A stretch of DNA of 64,000 nt from CALLCD01 sp964429935 (GTDB lineage Bacteria > Pseudomonadota > Alphaproteobacteria > Caulobacterales > Hyphomonadaceae): contig CAYSED010000001.1 of the NCBI GenBank assembly GCA_964429935.1, forward strand, positions 18,396-82,395, given 5' to 3'. Both the position numbers and the translations under genes were made by a program. Positions 43,588-52,160 of this stretch are shown here, in pieces. Within the stretch, counting starts at the first letter, position 1; every line of letters begins with the position of its first letter. The notes beneath the pieces were generated by a model. It was not told where the DNA came from and did no database searches. It was given only the letters and a program-made list of their open reading frames with translations.

Positions 43588-43989
43588 TCAGAGCATGTTG
43601 AGCGACAGGCGGGCTTCGTCGGACATGCGCGACGGATCCCAGGGCGGGTCGAATGTCAGGCGGACCTCGACATCCTCGACGCCTTCGACAGACCTTGCAG
43701 CCGTCTCGATCCAGCCGGGCATGTCGCCGGCGACGGGGCAGCCCGGCGCTGTCAGCGTCATGTCGATGTCCACCTTGCGGTTGTCATCTATGTCGACCTT
43801 GTAGATCAGGCCGAGTTCGTAGATGTCGACCGGGATCTCGGGATCGTAGACGCTCTTGAAAGCGGCGACGAGCCCGTCCGTGATCCGGTTGAGCTCATCC
43901 TGCGGGATCGCGGACCCGGATGGCACGGGCGCGCTGTCCGCAGGCACGGCTGTCTCTAGGGTCTCCGCCTTGGTCATGTCGTCTGCCAT
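43588..43989 (-). CDS. sufT: SufT-type Fe-S assembly protein (DUF59/MIP18-like)
   Basis: A 133-residue DUF59 protein with LVAAFKSVYDPEIPVDIYELGLIYKVDID and the conserved Cys in LTAPGCPVAGDMPGW, followed by VEVRLTFDPPWDPSRMSDEAR. SufT assists Fe-S maturation. The N-terminal 35 residues are low-complexity, and the ATG encoding MADDM is used. It lies 7 bases after sufS. Confidence 0.93.
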   Translation of the reverse strand: MADDMTKAETLETAVPADSAPVPSGSAIPQDELNRITDGLVAAFKSVYDPEIPVDIYELGLIYKVDIDDNRKVDIDMTLTAPGCPVAGDMPGWIETAARSVEGVEDVEVRLTFDPPWDPSRMSDEARLSLNML

Positions 43990-43996
43990 GAATTAC

Positions 43997-45232
43997 CTAT
44001 ATAAGCATTTTGCGCGCTTTCTCCAGCGCTTCGACAAAGGCGTCTACCTCTTCGGCCGTGTTGTACAGCCCGAAACTCGCCCGCGCGGTCGCCGTCACGC
44101 CGAGACTGGCCATCAGCGGCTGGGCACAATGGTGGCCGGCGCGCACAGCGACGCCGTGGCGGTCGAGCAATTGGGCGATGTCGTGCGGGTGCGTCCCCTG
44201 CAGGCTGAAGGAGAGGACAGCCCCCTTCCCTTCCGCCGCGCCATGAATGCGAAGGCCGTTGACGCGAGACAGGGCTGCCGTCGCCCGGGCGAGGATCGCG
44301 GCTTCGTGGGCCTGAACGGCGGCCAGGTCAAAGGCCTCGAACCAGCGGATCGCCGCGCCGAGCCCGATGGCTTCGAGAATGGGCGGCGTGCCGGCCTCGA
44401 ACTTGTGGGGCGGCGTGTTGTAGGTGATGCGGTCGCGGTGAACCGTCTCGATCATTTCGCCGCCGCCCTGGTAGGGCCTCAGGCGATCAAGGGCTTCGGC
44501 GCGGCCGCAGAGGACGCCGATGCCGGTCGGGCCATAGAGCTTGTGCCCGGAGAAGACATAGAAATCCGCCCCGATCGCTTCAACGTCAATGTCGAGATGG
44601 ACGGCCGCCTGGCAGCCGTCGAACAGGGTCAGAGCGCCGCTGGCCCGGGCGAGGCCGACAATCCTGCGGGCATCCGTGACGGTGCCAAGGACATTCGACA
44701 TGTGGGTCAGGGCGACCATGCGCGTCTTCGGCCCGATGGCCGCCTCGAGACCGGCCATGTCGAGCGACCCGTCCCCCGCAATCTCGACCCATTTCAGGAC
44801 CGCGCCATGGCGCTCGCGCAGGAAATGCCAGGGGACTATGTTAGAGTGGTGTTCCATGACCGAAAGGACGATCTCGTCGCCCGGCCGGATGTCGGCTGCA
44901 AGGCCCGAGGCGACGAGGTTGACGGCTTCCGTTGCCCCCTTGGTGAAGACGATATTGTCAACCGATGGCGCGTTCAGGAAGCGGCGGACATCTTCCCGTG
45001 CGCCCTCATAGGCCTGCGTTGTCTCGTTGGCGAGCGTGTGCAGGCCGCGATGGACGTTGGCATAGGCCGTCCGCGCCTGGTTCGACATGGCGTCGATGAC
45101 CGCGTTCGGTTTCTGGGCACTCGCGGCGCTGTCGAGATAGACAAGCGGCCGGCCGTTGACCTCCCGGGACAGGATCGGGAACTCGGCTCGGACGGTGTCA
45201 ACATCAAACGGGCGTTGGATCATTGGCTGCAT
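43997..45232 (-). CDS. sufS: cysteine desulfurase SufS
   Basis: A group II PLP cysteine desulfurase of 411 residues that mobilises sulfur for Fe-S assembly. Visible are PLVYLDSAASAQKPNAVI, HTLANETTQAYEGAREDVRRF, the PLP lysine in FYVFSGHKLYGPTGIG, and the persulfide Cys in VRAGHHCAQPLM. The C-terminal length and short catalytic loop distinguish it from the IscS-type enzyme encoded at 48522. No sufE or sufU gene was seen in the window. Confidence 0.96.
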   Translation of the reverse strand: MQPMIQRPFDVDTVRAEFPILSREVNGRPLVYLDSAASAQKPNAVIDAMSNQARTAYANVHRGLHTLANETTQAYEGAREDVRRFLNAPSVDNIVFTKGATEAVNLVASGLAADIRPGDEIVLSVMEHHSNIVPWHFLRERHGAVLKWVEIAGDGSLDMAGLEAAIGPKTRMVALTHMSNVLGTVTDARRIVGLARASGALTLFDGCQAAVHLDIDVEAIGADFYVFSGHKLYGPTGIGVLCGRAEALDRLRPYQGGGEMIETVHRDRITYNTPPHKFEAGTPPILEAIGLGAAIRWFEAFDLAAVQAHEAAILARATAALSRVNGLRIHGAAEGKGAVLSFSLQGTHPHDIAQLLDRHGVAVRAGHHCAQPLMASLGVTATARASFGLYNTAEEVDAFVEALEKARKMLI

Positions 45233-45262
45233 ATGGGGCGAACCCGGCTGAAAGTCGATGCG

Positions 45263-45646
45263 TCAGGCTTGCGCGGGGGCCGTCTGGCGCAGGACGAGCA
45301 CGAACAGGACGGCGATGACGAGGTCGAAACTCCCGCCGATGAGCGCCTGCACCGACGCGCCGCCCCAGAGCGTCGCGGCAAGCCCGGCGAGGAACGCGCC
45401 GATCTTGCCATAGACGGCGAGGCGGATGATGGCGCGGTTCCTGGCAAGATCCGCGGCAGCCCAGGCATAGCCTAGGCCAAAGGCGAAGACTGCCGAAGCG
45501 AACAGGTACATGACGCCGGTCATGCCGGGCGCAGCACTCCCGGTCATCCGCTCGAGGACCATGTCCGGCGTGGCGACAAAGGCGACCGCGACAAGCATGT
45601 TGAACGCGGCGGCGGTCCAGAGAACGGGCTTTGCGGGGATCATCAT
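45263..45646 (-). CDS. small four-helix membrane protein within the suf operon
   Basis: A 127-residue protein with about four hydrophobic segments (VLWTAAAFNMLVAVAFVA, GVMYLFASAVFAFGLGYAWAA, LAVYGKIGAFLAGLAATLW, FDLVIAVLFVLVL) and no recognisable domain. Its ATG overlaps the sufD stop (ATGA), so it is translationally coupled to sufD and 30 bases before sufS. Function unknown; its place in the operon suggests a conserved accessory role. Confidence 0.8.
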   Translation of the reverse strand: MMIPAKPVLWTAAAFNMLVAVAFVATPDMVLERMTGSAAPGMTGVMYLFASAVFAFGLGYAWAAADLARNRAIIRLAVYGKIGAFLAGLAATLWGGASVQALIGGSFDLVIAVLFVLVLRQTAPAQA

Positions 45647-46854
45647 GTCTGCGCGAGCCAGTTGCGGGCTTCTGCCAGCAGCAGGTCCAGGGCGGCCTGC
45701 GGCGCCGAGTCGAGGGCCTCGGCGATGAAGGCTTCGGCGAGTAGTGCCCGGGCCGCGTCTTCCGGCAGCCCCCGCTGGCGCATGTAGAAGACCTGTTCGG
45801 GGTCGAGCGCGCCGCTTGTGTTGCCATGGGCGCACTCGACATCGTCGGCATGGATTTCGAGTTCGGGCTTGGCATTCACGGTCGCGCCGTCCTCGAGCAG
45901 GAGGGCATTGTGCTGCATGTCGGCGCGGGTTCGCTGGCCGACATTGCGCGGCACGAGGAACTTGCCCTGGAAAACGCCCGTGCCGCCGCTTGTGACGGCG
46001 CCCTTGGTGCGCTGGCGGGTGTCGCAGGCCGGCGCGCCATGGCGGACATGGCTTGTCAGGTCGATATGCTGATCGCGCCCGGCGAGATAGGCCGCGTTCA
46101 GGACAGCGCGCGCGGCCGTTTCCTGGTGGACGAGCCGGGTCTCGATCCGGGCGAGCCGGGCCCCGAAGGCGAGGACGGTCTGGGTGAAGGCGGCTTCCCG
46201 GTCGAGCGCGATGTCGGCCGCGACGGACACGACCTCGCCGGGGGAAGCCGGCTGGACGAGGGTGCGGGAGACGCTTGCCCCCGCCTGTACGGCAATGGTT
46301 GCAAGGAATGCGTTGAACCCTGCCCCGCCGAGATGGCTCTCCAGGATGTCCACCGAGCCGCCCGGCCGGACCATAAAGCTGCACCTAGCAAAGGCCGCCT
46401 CTCCGCTTCCGGAGATGACGAGGCGTACGGGCGTGTCAATCGGGCGGGTGATCTCGAGCAGAACGGTTTCGCGCGACAGGGCCGCCGCCAGCGCGCCGAG
46501 GGGCAGGTCCTCCGAGCCGGCAAGGGCCTGGCCATCGGTGTGCCTGACGGCGCGGATGCCGTCCGGCAGGGTACCGAGGCCGGAGACCGCGCCATCGTGA
46601 AAACGGAGACACGGACCGGCGAGGGATGCGAACAGGTCTGGACGGGGCGAACGGCCCTGTCCGAGCGCCGGGAGGGATCGCCGGAAATCGCTCCACTTGA
46701 AGGCTTCCATCCTGCGGTGAGGCAGTCCTGTTGCCGCGAAGGCCCGGAAAGCCCTCTCCCGCCTGGGGTCGGCTTCCAGCTCGCCATAGAGAGCGACCAG
46801 GGCAAGCTCGGCAGCGGTGGGATCGGCAATCAGCGCACGCAGCGGCGTCGTCAT
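45643..46854 (-). CDS. sufD: Fe-S cluster assembly protein SufD
   Basis: A 403-residue SufB/D-fold scaffold subunit. The N-terminal helical domain has GLPHRRMEAFKWSDFRR, and the parallel beta-helix core contains LVQPASPGEVVSVAADIALDREAAFTQTVLAFGARLARIETRL. The C-terminal DVECAHGNTSGALDPEQVFYMRQRGLPEDAARALLAEAFIAEAL is the family signature. It forms the SufBC2D complex. It overlaps sufC and the TM gene by 4 nt each. Confidence 0.95.
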   Translation of the reverse strand: MTTPLRALIADPTAAELALVALYGELEADPRRERAFRAFAATGLPHRRMEAFKWSDFRRSLPALGQGRSPRPDLFASLAGPCLRFHDGAVSGLGTLPDGIRAVRHTDGQALAGSEDLPLGALAAALSRETVLLEITRPIDTPVRLVISGSGEAAFARCSFMVRPGGSVDILESHLGGAGFNAFLATIAVQAGASVSRTLVQPASPGEVVSVAADIALDREAAFTQTVLAFGARLARIETRLVHQETAARAVLNAAYLAGRDQHIDLTSHVRHGAPACDTRQRTKGAVTSGGTGVFQGKFLVPRNVGQRTRADMQHNALLLEDGATVNAKPELEIHADDVECAHGNTSGALDPEQVFYMRQRGLPEDAARALLAEAFIAEALDSAPQAALDLLLAEARNWLAQT

Positions 46855-47612
46855 GCCGCCTCGCCGATCACGCCGTCATAGCCTTCCTTCTCGAGCCTGT
46901 GGGCGAGCTCCGGCCCGCCGGTCTTGATGATCCGGCCAGCCGACAGGACATGCACCTTGTCCGGCCCGATATGGTCGAGCAGGCGCTGGTAATGCGTGAT
47001 GACGAGCATGCTCCGTTCCGGCGAGCGCAGGGCGTTGACGCCATCGGCGACTGTTCTGAGGGCATCGATGTCGAGGCCGGAATCGGTCTCGTCGAGAATC
47101 AGGAAGCGCGGTTCCATCATCATCATCTGGAAAATCTCGAGGCGCTTCTTCTCCCCGCCGGAAAAGCCGACATTGAGCGGACGCTTCAACTGGTCGGTCG
47201 TGAGCTTCAGGCGGTCGCCGATCTCCCGGGCCTTGCGGATGAAGTCCGGCGCGGAAATCTCGTTCTCGCCGCGCATCCTGCGCTGGGCGTTCATCGCGGT
47301 CCGGACAAAGGTCATGACCGGCACGCCCGGTATCTCGACCGGATACTGGAAGGACAGGAAGAGGCCTCTGGCGGCCCGGGCTTCCGGGTCGAGGGTCAGC
47401 ATGTCCGCGCCGTCGAACCTGGCCTCGCCGCCCGTCACCACGTATCCGGGCTTTCCGGTCAGGACATAGGAGAGCGTCGACTTGCCGGAACCGTTCGGCC
47501 CCATGACGGCGTGGACCTCGCCGGCCGGGACGCAGAGCGTGATGCCCTTCAGGATCGGCTTGAGGTCGTCAGGGTCGCCCACCGAGGCGCGCAGGTCCGT
47601 TATCGTCAGCAT
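46851..47612 (-). CDS. sufC: Fe-S assembly ATPase SufC
   Basis: An ABC ATPase of 253 residues without a membrane partner. Walker A is GPNGSGKSTLSYVL, the Q-loop lies in FLSFQYPVEIPGVPV, the signature is GFSGGEKKRLEIFQ, and Walker B is RFLILDETDSGLDIDAL with His in VITHYQRLL. The start giving MLTITDLRA (47612) is chosen by family N-terminus; in-frame ATGs at 47621 and 47630 are possible. It is the first gene of the - strand suf unit. sufB, normally its upstream neighbour, lies inverted 2 kb away. Confidence 0.96.
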   Translation of the reverse strand: MLTITDLRASVGDPDDLKPILKGITLCVPAGEVHAVMGPNGSGKSTLSYVLTGKPGYVVTGGEARFDGADMLTLDPEARAARGLFLSFQYPVEIPGVPVMTFVRTAMNAQRRMRGENEISAPDFIRKAREIGDRLKLTTDQLKRPLNVGFSGGEKKRLEIFQMMMMEPRFLILDETDSGLDIDALRTVADGVNALRSPERSMLVITHYQRLLDHIGPDKVHVLSAGRIIKTGGPELAHRLEKEGYDGVIGEAA

Positions 47613-47703
47613 GTGGGGCATATGGCCCATGCGGGCAGGTTTTGCAAAGGGAACCGCTGGCCGGTGCCGGGCTTGCCTCGCCTTGCAGAAGGCTTGTCCG
47701 GTC

Positions 47704-48384
47704 TCACGCGTCCTTGTCGGCCTGGGCGCGCAGCTTGGCATCGGCTTGCGCAAGCCGGCGGTCGAGATAGGCCGTGCAGGCCGCTTCGAGTGGCGCAAGC
47801 GAACCCTGGTAGAAATGGTTCGCGCCCTTGACGACCCCGCGCTCGATGACCTCGCCGGTCTGCACGCGAACCTTGGACAAAGCGCGTTCGACGTCCTGCG
47901 GCGAGCAGACCTGGTCATTGTCTCCGCAAAGGATGAGACCGGATGCCGGGCACGGGGCGAGGAATGACAGATCGTAATGATTGGCCGGCGGGGACAAGGC
48001 GAGGAAACCGTCGATCTCAGGCCGGCGCATGAGAAGCTGAAGGGTGATCCATGCCCCGAAGGAATAGCCCGCAACCCAGACATAACGGGGGCTCTCGGCG
48101 AGGGTTTCTATATAATCGAGGATGAAGGCGGCGTCGGAAAGCTCGCCAACCCCGGCATCATATGCCCCCTGGGACCGGCCGACGCCACGCGAATTGTAGC
48201 GCAGCACGCCGAACCCCCGCTCCTCGAAAATCTTGAAGAGCGTGATCGCAACAGGATCCTGCATCGTGCCGCCGGCACGCGGGTGAGCGTGGAGGATGAG
48301 CGCGAGCGGCGCGCCGTCATAGGGTGGTTCTGTGTAGCGGGCTTCCAGTCGCCCTGCGGGTCCGGGAATAATCAGTTCTGCCAT
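47704..48384 (-). CDS. alpha/beta hydrolase
   Basis: A 226-residue serine hydrolase: GRLEARYTEPPYDGAPLALILHAHPRAGGTMQDPVA at the oxyanion side, the Ser nucleophile in AGYSFGAWITLQLL, the Asp in LILCGDNDQVCSPQDV and the His in KGANHFYQGS. It resembles the small hydrolase family often found beside iscS/suf genes in alphaproteobacteria. Substrate unknown. It is divergent from the IscS-type gene. Confidence 0.9.
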   Translation of the reverse strand: MAELIIPGPAGRLEARYTEPPYDGAPLALILHAHPRAGGTMQDPVAITLFKIFEERGFGVLRYNSRGVGRSQGAYDAGVGELSDAAFILDYIETLAESPRYVWVAGYSFGAWITLQLLMRRPEIDGFLALSPPANHYDLSFLAPCPASGLILCGDNDQVCSPQDVERALSKVRVQTGEVIERGVVKGANHFYQGSLAPLEAACTAYLDRRLAQADAKLRAQADKDA

Positions 48385-48521
48385 GCTGTTCTAGCCCTTG
48401 CCGACATTGTCTTTTCTCTGCGGAAAAGGCGGCATAGGCGAAATGCCGCCAATAATGCAAGTTTTTGTGCAGCGCGGCCAAGGCTCTGTCCAGAGGCGGC
48501 CGCAAGCGCTACACCGTCAGG

Positions 48522-49658
48522 ATGATCTATGCCGATCACAATGCGACGAGCCCGCTGCGCCCGGAGGCGCGCGAGGCCATGATGGAGGCGCTCGAAATCG
48601 GGGCAAACGCCTCGTCAGTGCACCAGGCCGGCCGCGCGGCGCGCTCGCTGCTGGAGACAGCCCGGACGCAGGTCGGCGCGAGCATCGGCGCGGCCTCGAA
48701 AGACGTGGTGTTCACGAGCGGCGGGACGGAGGCCAATGCCCTGGCCCTGCTCGGGGCCGTTCGCCAGCTCGGCGGCAGAGTGACGATCTATATCAGCGGC
48801 CTCGAACATGCCGCCGTCCGAGATCATGCGGTCGCCTCCGGCGCGCGCGTTCGGCATGTGCCGGTCCTGGCGAGCGGGGTCATCGACCTTTCGGCGCTTG
48901 AGGACGCACTAGCCGGACACTCGGCTGATGACGGCACCGCCCTCCTCGCCCTGATGCTTGGCAATAACGAAACCGGTGTCATCCAGCCGGTCGCAGAGGC
49001 CGCGCGGCTGTTGCGGGCTCGCGGAGGGCTTGTCCATTGCGATGCCGTGCAGGGGCTCGGCAAGGTCCCGGTCAATGCCTTGCTGCTCGGAGCCGACTAC
49101 CTCGCCCTCTCGGCGCACAAATGCGGCGGGCCGGCGGGCACAGGCGCCCTCTGGGTGCGTCCGGGAGCCCCCCTGAAGCCGATGCAGGCGGGCGGCGGAC
49201 AGGAGCGCAGCATGCGGTCCGGAACCGAGAATCTCTCCGGGATTGCCGGTTTCGGCGCAGCCGCCGCGGCGGCCGTAGCCTCTCTCGCTTCATTCGCGGG
49301 ACTGGCGCGCCTGCGCGATGCCATGGAAGCGCGGCTTGCGTCTGCCGGAGCCGTCGTTTTCGGACAGGACGCAAGCCGCCTCGCGAACACGTCCTGCTTC
49401 GCCCTCGAGGGCTTCCGGGCCGAGACACAGGTCATGGCGATGGATCTTGCCGGGGTCTGCGTCAGTGCCGGGGCGGCCTGTTCGTCTGGCAAGGTATCGC
49501 GGTCCGGCGTATTGTCGGCCATGGGCGCAAGTGACACGCTTGCATCCTGCGCGATCCGCACCAGCTATGGATGGAACAGCAGGCCGGCCGATTTCGAGGC
49601 CACGGCAGACGCGTGGATCGCGGCCAGGGCGCGTATCATGGACCTCAGGAGGGCCTGA
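48522..49658 (+). CDS. IscS/NifS-type cysteine desulfurase
   Basis: A group I cysteine desulfurase of 378 residues, started at MIYADHNATSPLRPEA (ATG 48522). The PLP lysine is in LALSAHKCGGPAGTG, the His in SGLEHAAV, the cofactor motif in FTSGGTEANALAL, and the mobile-loop Cys in GAACSSGKVSRSGVL. It lies one base before sufB. The pair iscS-sufB normally opens the alphaproteobacterial suf operon, but here it is on the opposite strand to sufCDS. Confidence 0.93.
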   Translation: MIYADHNATSPLRPEAREAMMEALEIGANASSVHQAGRAARSLLETARTQVGASIGAASKDVVFTSGGTEANALALLGAVRQLGGRVTIYISGLEHAAVRDHAVASGARVRHVPVLASGVIDLSALEDALAGHSADDGTALLALMLGNNETGVIQPVAEAARLLRARGGLVHCDAVQGLGKVPVNALLLGADYLALSAHKCGGPAGTGALWVRPGAPLKPMQAGGGQERSMRSGTENLSGIAGFGAAAAAAVASLASFAGLARLRDAMEARLASAGAVVFGQDASRLANTSCFALEGFRAETQVMAMDLAGVCVSAGAACSSGKVSRSGVLSAMGASDTLASCAIRTSYGWNSRPADFEATADAWIAARARIMDLRRA

Positions 49659-49659
49659 A

Positions 49660-51222
49660 ATGGACTGCTGCACGGGCACGGACGAACATGACGAGGACTG
49701 CGTGGACATCACAGTGAAAGACAGCATCGATGCCGGGACCGTCGCGGCGGCCAGGGCTCTGGAGTCCAAGAATTATTCGGCCGGGTTCACGACCGACATC
49801 GAGATGGACATGGCCCCGAAGGGCCTGTCGGAGGACACGGTCAGGTTCATTTCCGGCAGGAAGGAAGAGCCGGACTGGATGCTTGACTGGCGGCTGAAAG
49901 CCTATCAGCGCTGGCTGACCATGGATGAGCCGACCTGGGCCATGGTCCATTATCCGGCGATCGACTACCAGGACGCCTATTACTATGCCGCCCCTAAGAC
50001 CGGCGCGAAATATGCCTCGCTCGACGAGGTGCCCAGGGAAATCCTCGAAACCTACGAGAAGCTCGGAATCCCCCTGAAAGAAGCCGAAGTGCTGCTCGGC
50101 GTCGAGGGCGCCGTGGAGACAGCCGCCGAAGCCCGGGAGAAGCCGCGCATTGCGGTCGATGCCGTATTCGACAGCGTGTCTGTGGCGACGACGTTCCAGA
50201 AGGAGCTGAAGAAGGCGGGCGTGATCTTCATGTCCATATCGGAAGCCCTGCGCGAGCATCCGGACCTCGTGAAGGAATATCTCGGCACCGTCGTGCCGCA
50301 GTCGGACAATTTCTTCGCGACCCTCAACTCGGCCGTCTTCTCGGACGGCACGTTCGTCTATGTGCCGCCTGGCGTGCGCTGCCCGATGGAACTGTCGACC
50401 TATTTCCGCATGAATGCGCAGGGCACCGGCCAGTTCGAGCGCACGCTCATCATCGCCGACAAGGGCTCCTATGTGTCCTATCTCGAAGGCTGCACGGCCC
50501 CGATGCGGGACGAGAACCAGCTTCATGCAGCCGTTGTGGAACTGATCGCGCTCGACGATGCCGAGATCAAGTATTCGACGGTGCAGAACTGGTGGCCGGG
50601 CGACGAGAACGGCAAGGGCGGGGTCTACAATTTCGTCACCAAGCGCGGCGACTGCCGGGGAGCGCGTTCCAAGATCTCCTGGACCCAGGTCGAAACGGGA
50701 TCGGCAATCACCTGGAAATATCCGTCCTGCATCCTGCGGGGCGATGACAGCGTCGGTGAGTTCTACTCCATCGCTGTGACCAATGGCCGACAGCAGGCCG
50801 ACACGGGCACGAAGATGATCCATCTCGGGGCGCGCACAAAGTCCCGCATCATCGCCAAGGGCATTTCGGCCGGTCGGTCGAGCTCGACCTATCGCGGCCT
50901 TGTCTCGATCAACCGCAAGGCCTCGCAGGCCCGCAATTTCACGCAATGCGACAGTCTCCTGATCGGCGACCGCTGCGGGGCCCATACCGTGCCCTATGTC
51001 GAGAACCGCCGGGCCGATGCCCAGCTCGAGCACGAGGCGACAACGACCAGGCTTTCCGAGGACCAGCTTTTCTATGCGCGCCAGCGCGGCATTGGCGAGG
51101 AACAGGCGGTTGCCCTGCTCGTCAACGGCTTCGTGCGGGACGTGCTGCAGGAATTGCCGATGGAGTTTGCCGTCGAGGCGCAGAAGCTGCTCGAGGTAAG
51201 CCTTGAGGGAAGCGTGGGTTAG
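49660..51222 (+). CDS. sufB: Fe-S cluster assembly protein SufB
   Basis: The 520-residue main scaffold of the SufBC2D complex. It is started at ATG 49660 behind an AGGAGGG site. Landmarks include WMLDWRLKAYQRWLTMDEPTWA, FVYVPPGVRCPMELSTYFRMNAQGTGQFERTLIIADKGSYVSYLEGCTAP, EIKYSTVQNWWPGD, RNFTQCDSLLIGDRCGAHTVPYVE and the C-terminal EGSVG. An N-terminal MDCCTGTDEHDEDC stretch is Cys-rich. The frame is open further upstream but overlaps the desulfurase gene. It is intact despite its inverted position relative to sufC. Confidence 0.97.
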   Translation: MDCCTGTDEHDEDCVDITVKDSIDAGTVAAARALESKNYSAGFTTDIEMDMAPKGLSEDTVRFISGRKEEPDWMLDWRLKAYQRWLTMDEPTWAMVHYPAIDYQDAYYYAAPKTGAKYASLDEVPREILETYEKLGIPLKEAEVLLGVEGAVETAAEAREKPRIAVDAVFDSVSVATTFQKELKKAGVIFMSISEALREHPDLVKEYLGTVVPQSDNFFATLNSAVFSDGTFVYVPPGVRCPMELSTYFRMNAQGTGQFERTLIIADKGSYVSYLEGCTAPMRDENQLHAAVVELIALDDAEIKYSTVQNWWPGDENGKGGVYNFVTKRGDCRGARSKISWTQVETGSAITWKYPSCILRGDDSVGEFYSIAVTNGRQQADTGTKMIHLGARTKSRIIAKGISAGRSSSTYRGLVSINRKASQARNFTQCDSLLIGDRCGAHTVPYVENRRADAQLEHEATTTRLSEDQLFYARQRGIGEEQAVALLVNGFVRDVLQELPMEFAVEAQKLLEVSLEGSVG

Positions 51223-51575
51223 TCGGGTAAGACATATCGGATTGCGTCAGCTGTAACGTGGTAGATTGAGGTTTCTAAGTACCGAGATCGTTTCTCTTCA
51301 ATATTGATGAGGCCATTTGCGCCGACTTCTCCGGCTTTCTCTTCGAGCCTCTCCAACGCGTCGTCGAAGGAGAATCGAATAAAATGAGTGGCCTCCAAAT
51401 GGACACTTATAGTACCAATGGTCACGTAATTAACGTCGGGAAGTTCATCATCCAAATATGTGTCGACAGGCCCCGTTGTACTAAGTTGTATGACCTCATT
51501 GTTCGCAGGGGTGAATACTGCTTGCGTTGTACACGCAGATAGTAGTGCAGCGACAGCGGGAGCCCATTTCTTCAT
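51219..51575 (-). CDS. hypothetical small lipoprotein (lower-GC island)
   Basis: A 118-residue lipoprotein with lipobox LSAC (Cys15). The mature region contains VNYVTIGTISVHLEATHF and DDALERLEEKAGEVGANGLINIEEKR, a pattern (V..G...........A...L...A...GAN.i) reminiscent of DUF4156/RcsF-like small envelope lipoproteins, though I cannot assign it firmly. Base composition is clearly lower in GC than the flanks. Its 3' end overlaps sufB convergently by 4 nt. It starts directly after the stop of the next lipoprotein gene. Confidence 0.75.
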   Translation of the reverse strand: MKKWAPAVAALLSACTTQAVFTPANNEVIQLSTTGPVDTYLDDELPDVNYVTIGTISVHLEATHFIRFSFDDALERLEEKAGEVGANGLINIEEKRSRYLETSIYHVTADAIRYVLPD

Positions 51576-52007
51576 TTACTCAAATGCGTTCTGAATTGAT
51601 GCAACAATTTCGTCTTCCCAGTTCTTTTGACCAGCGACACCAATAACGGTCTTCCGAGTGTCTACCGAAACTTGGGTCTGCGTGTCCGAGATTGCTTTGA
51701 TTGTGACAGTTGCCCTCTCGCCACCTGAGCCAACGAAGAGGCCAATCTTGTGAGGACGCCTGCCCTCTATGCGATCGTCTGTTTCTTCGTCAATGTTGAA
51801 ACCGAATTCAAGTAGCGATGCCAATGCGGCGGCCTTGGCACTAGAGCGATCAGTTGTCACTGTTATCGAAGTTCCGCTAACTGACGATTCAGTTGATTGA
51901 GCACTACCCGCTTCGATGTCTGAGGGCGTGGCTCCTGACGAAGCGCAACTCGTGATCAGTAAGCATACTGCGATAGTGAGTGTCACAAAACCCGTCTGCT
52001 TCTTCAT
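51576..52007 (-). CDS. hypothetical lipoprotein (lower-GC island)
   Basis: A 143-residue protein with a lipoprotein-type signal (MKKQTGFVTLTIAVCLLITSC, Cys21 in ITSC). The mature part is Ser/Thr-rich and then forms an alpha/beta domain (KAAALASLLEFGFNIDEETDDRIEGRR...ATVTIKAISDTQTQVSVDTRKTV). The start ATG 52007 is favoured over in-frame upstream ATGs by the signal peptide. It lies directly before the other lipoprotein gene (stop and start adjacent). It shares the island's lower GC and has no recognised function. Confidence 0.7.
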   Translation of the reverse strand: MKKQTGFVTLTIAVCLLITSCASSGATPSDIEAGSAQSTESSVSGTSITVTTDRSSAKAAALASLLEFGFNIDEETDDRIEGRRPHKIGLFVGSGGERATVTIKAISDTQTQVSVDTRKTVIGVAGQKNWEDEIVASIQNAFE

Positions 52008-52160
52008 TTCCCGTTCTACCCTATGTTGCTGATTTTCACTTCTCGTGAAGATTTGGCAACCTTTGGAGACGCCTAGAAATATGTCAATCGCCAAAAAACA
52101 ACGCGTGAATGTAACCTGTGGATTTCCTATGGATGGAGCCAAAGCAATGTATGCGTTGAT

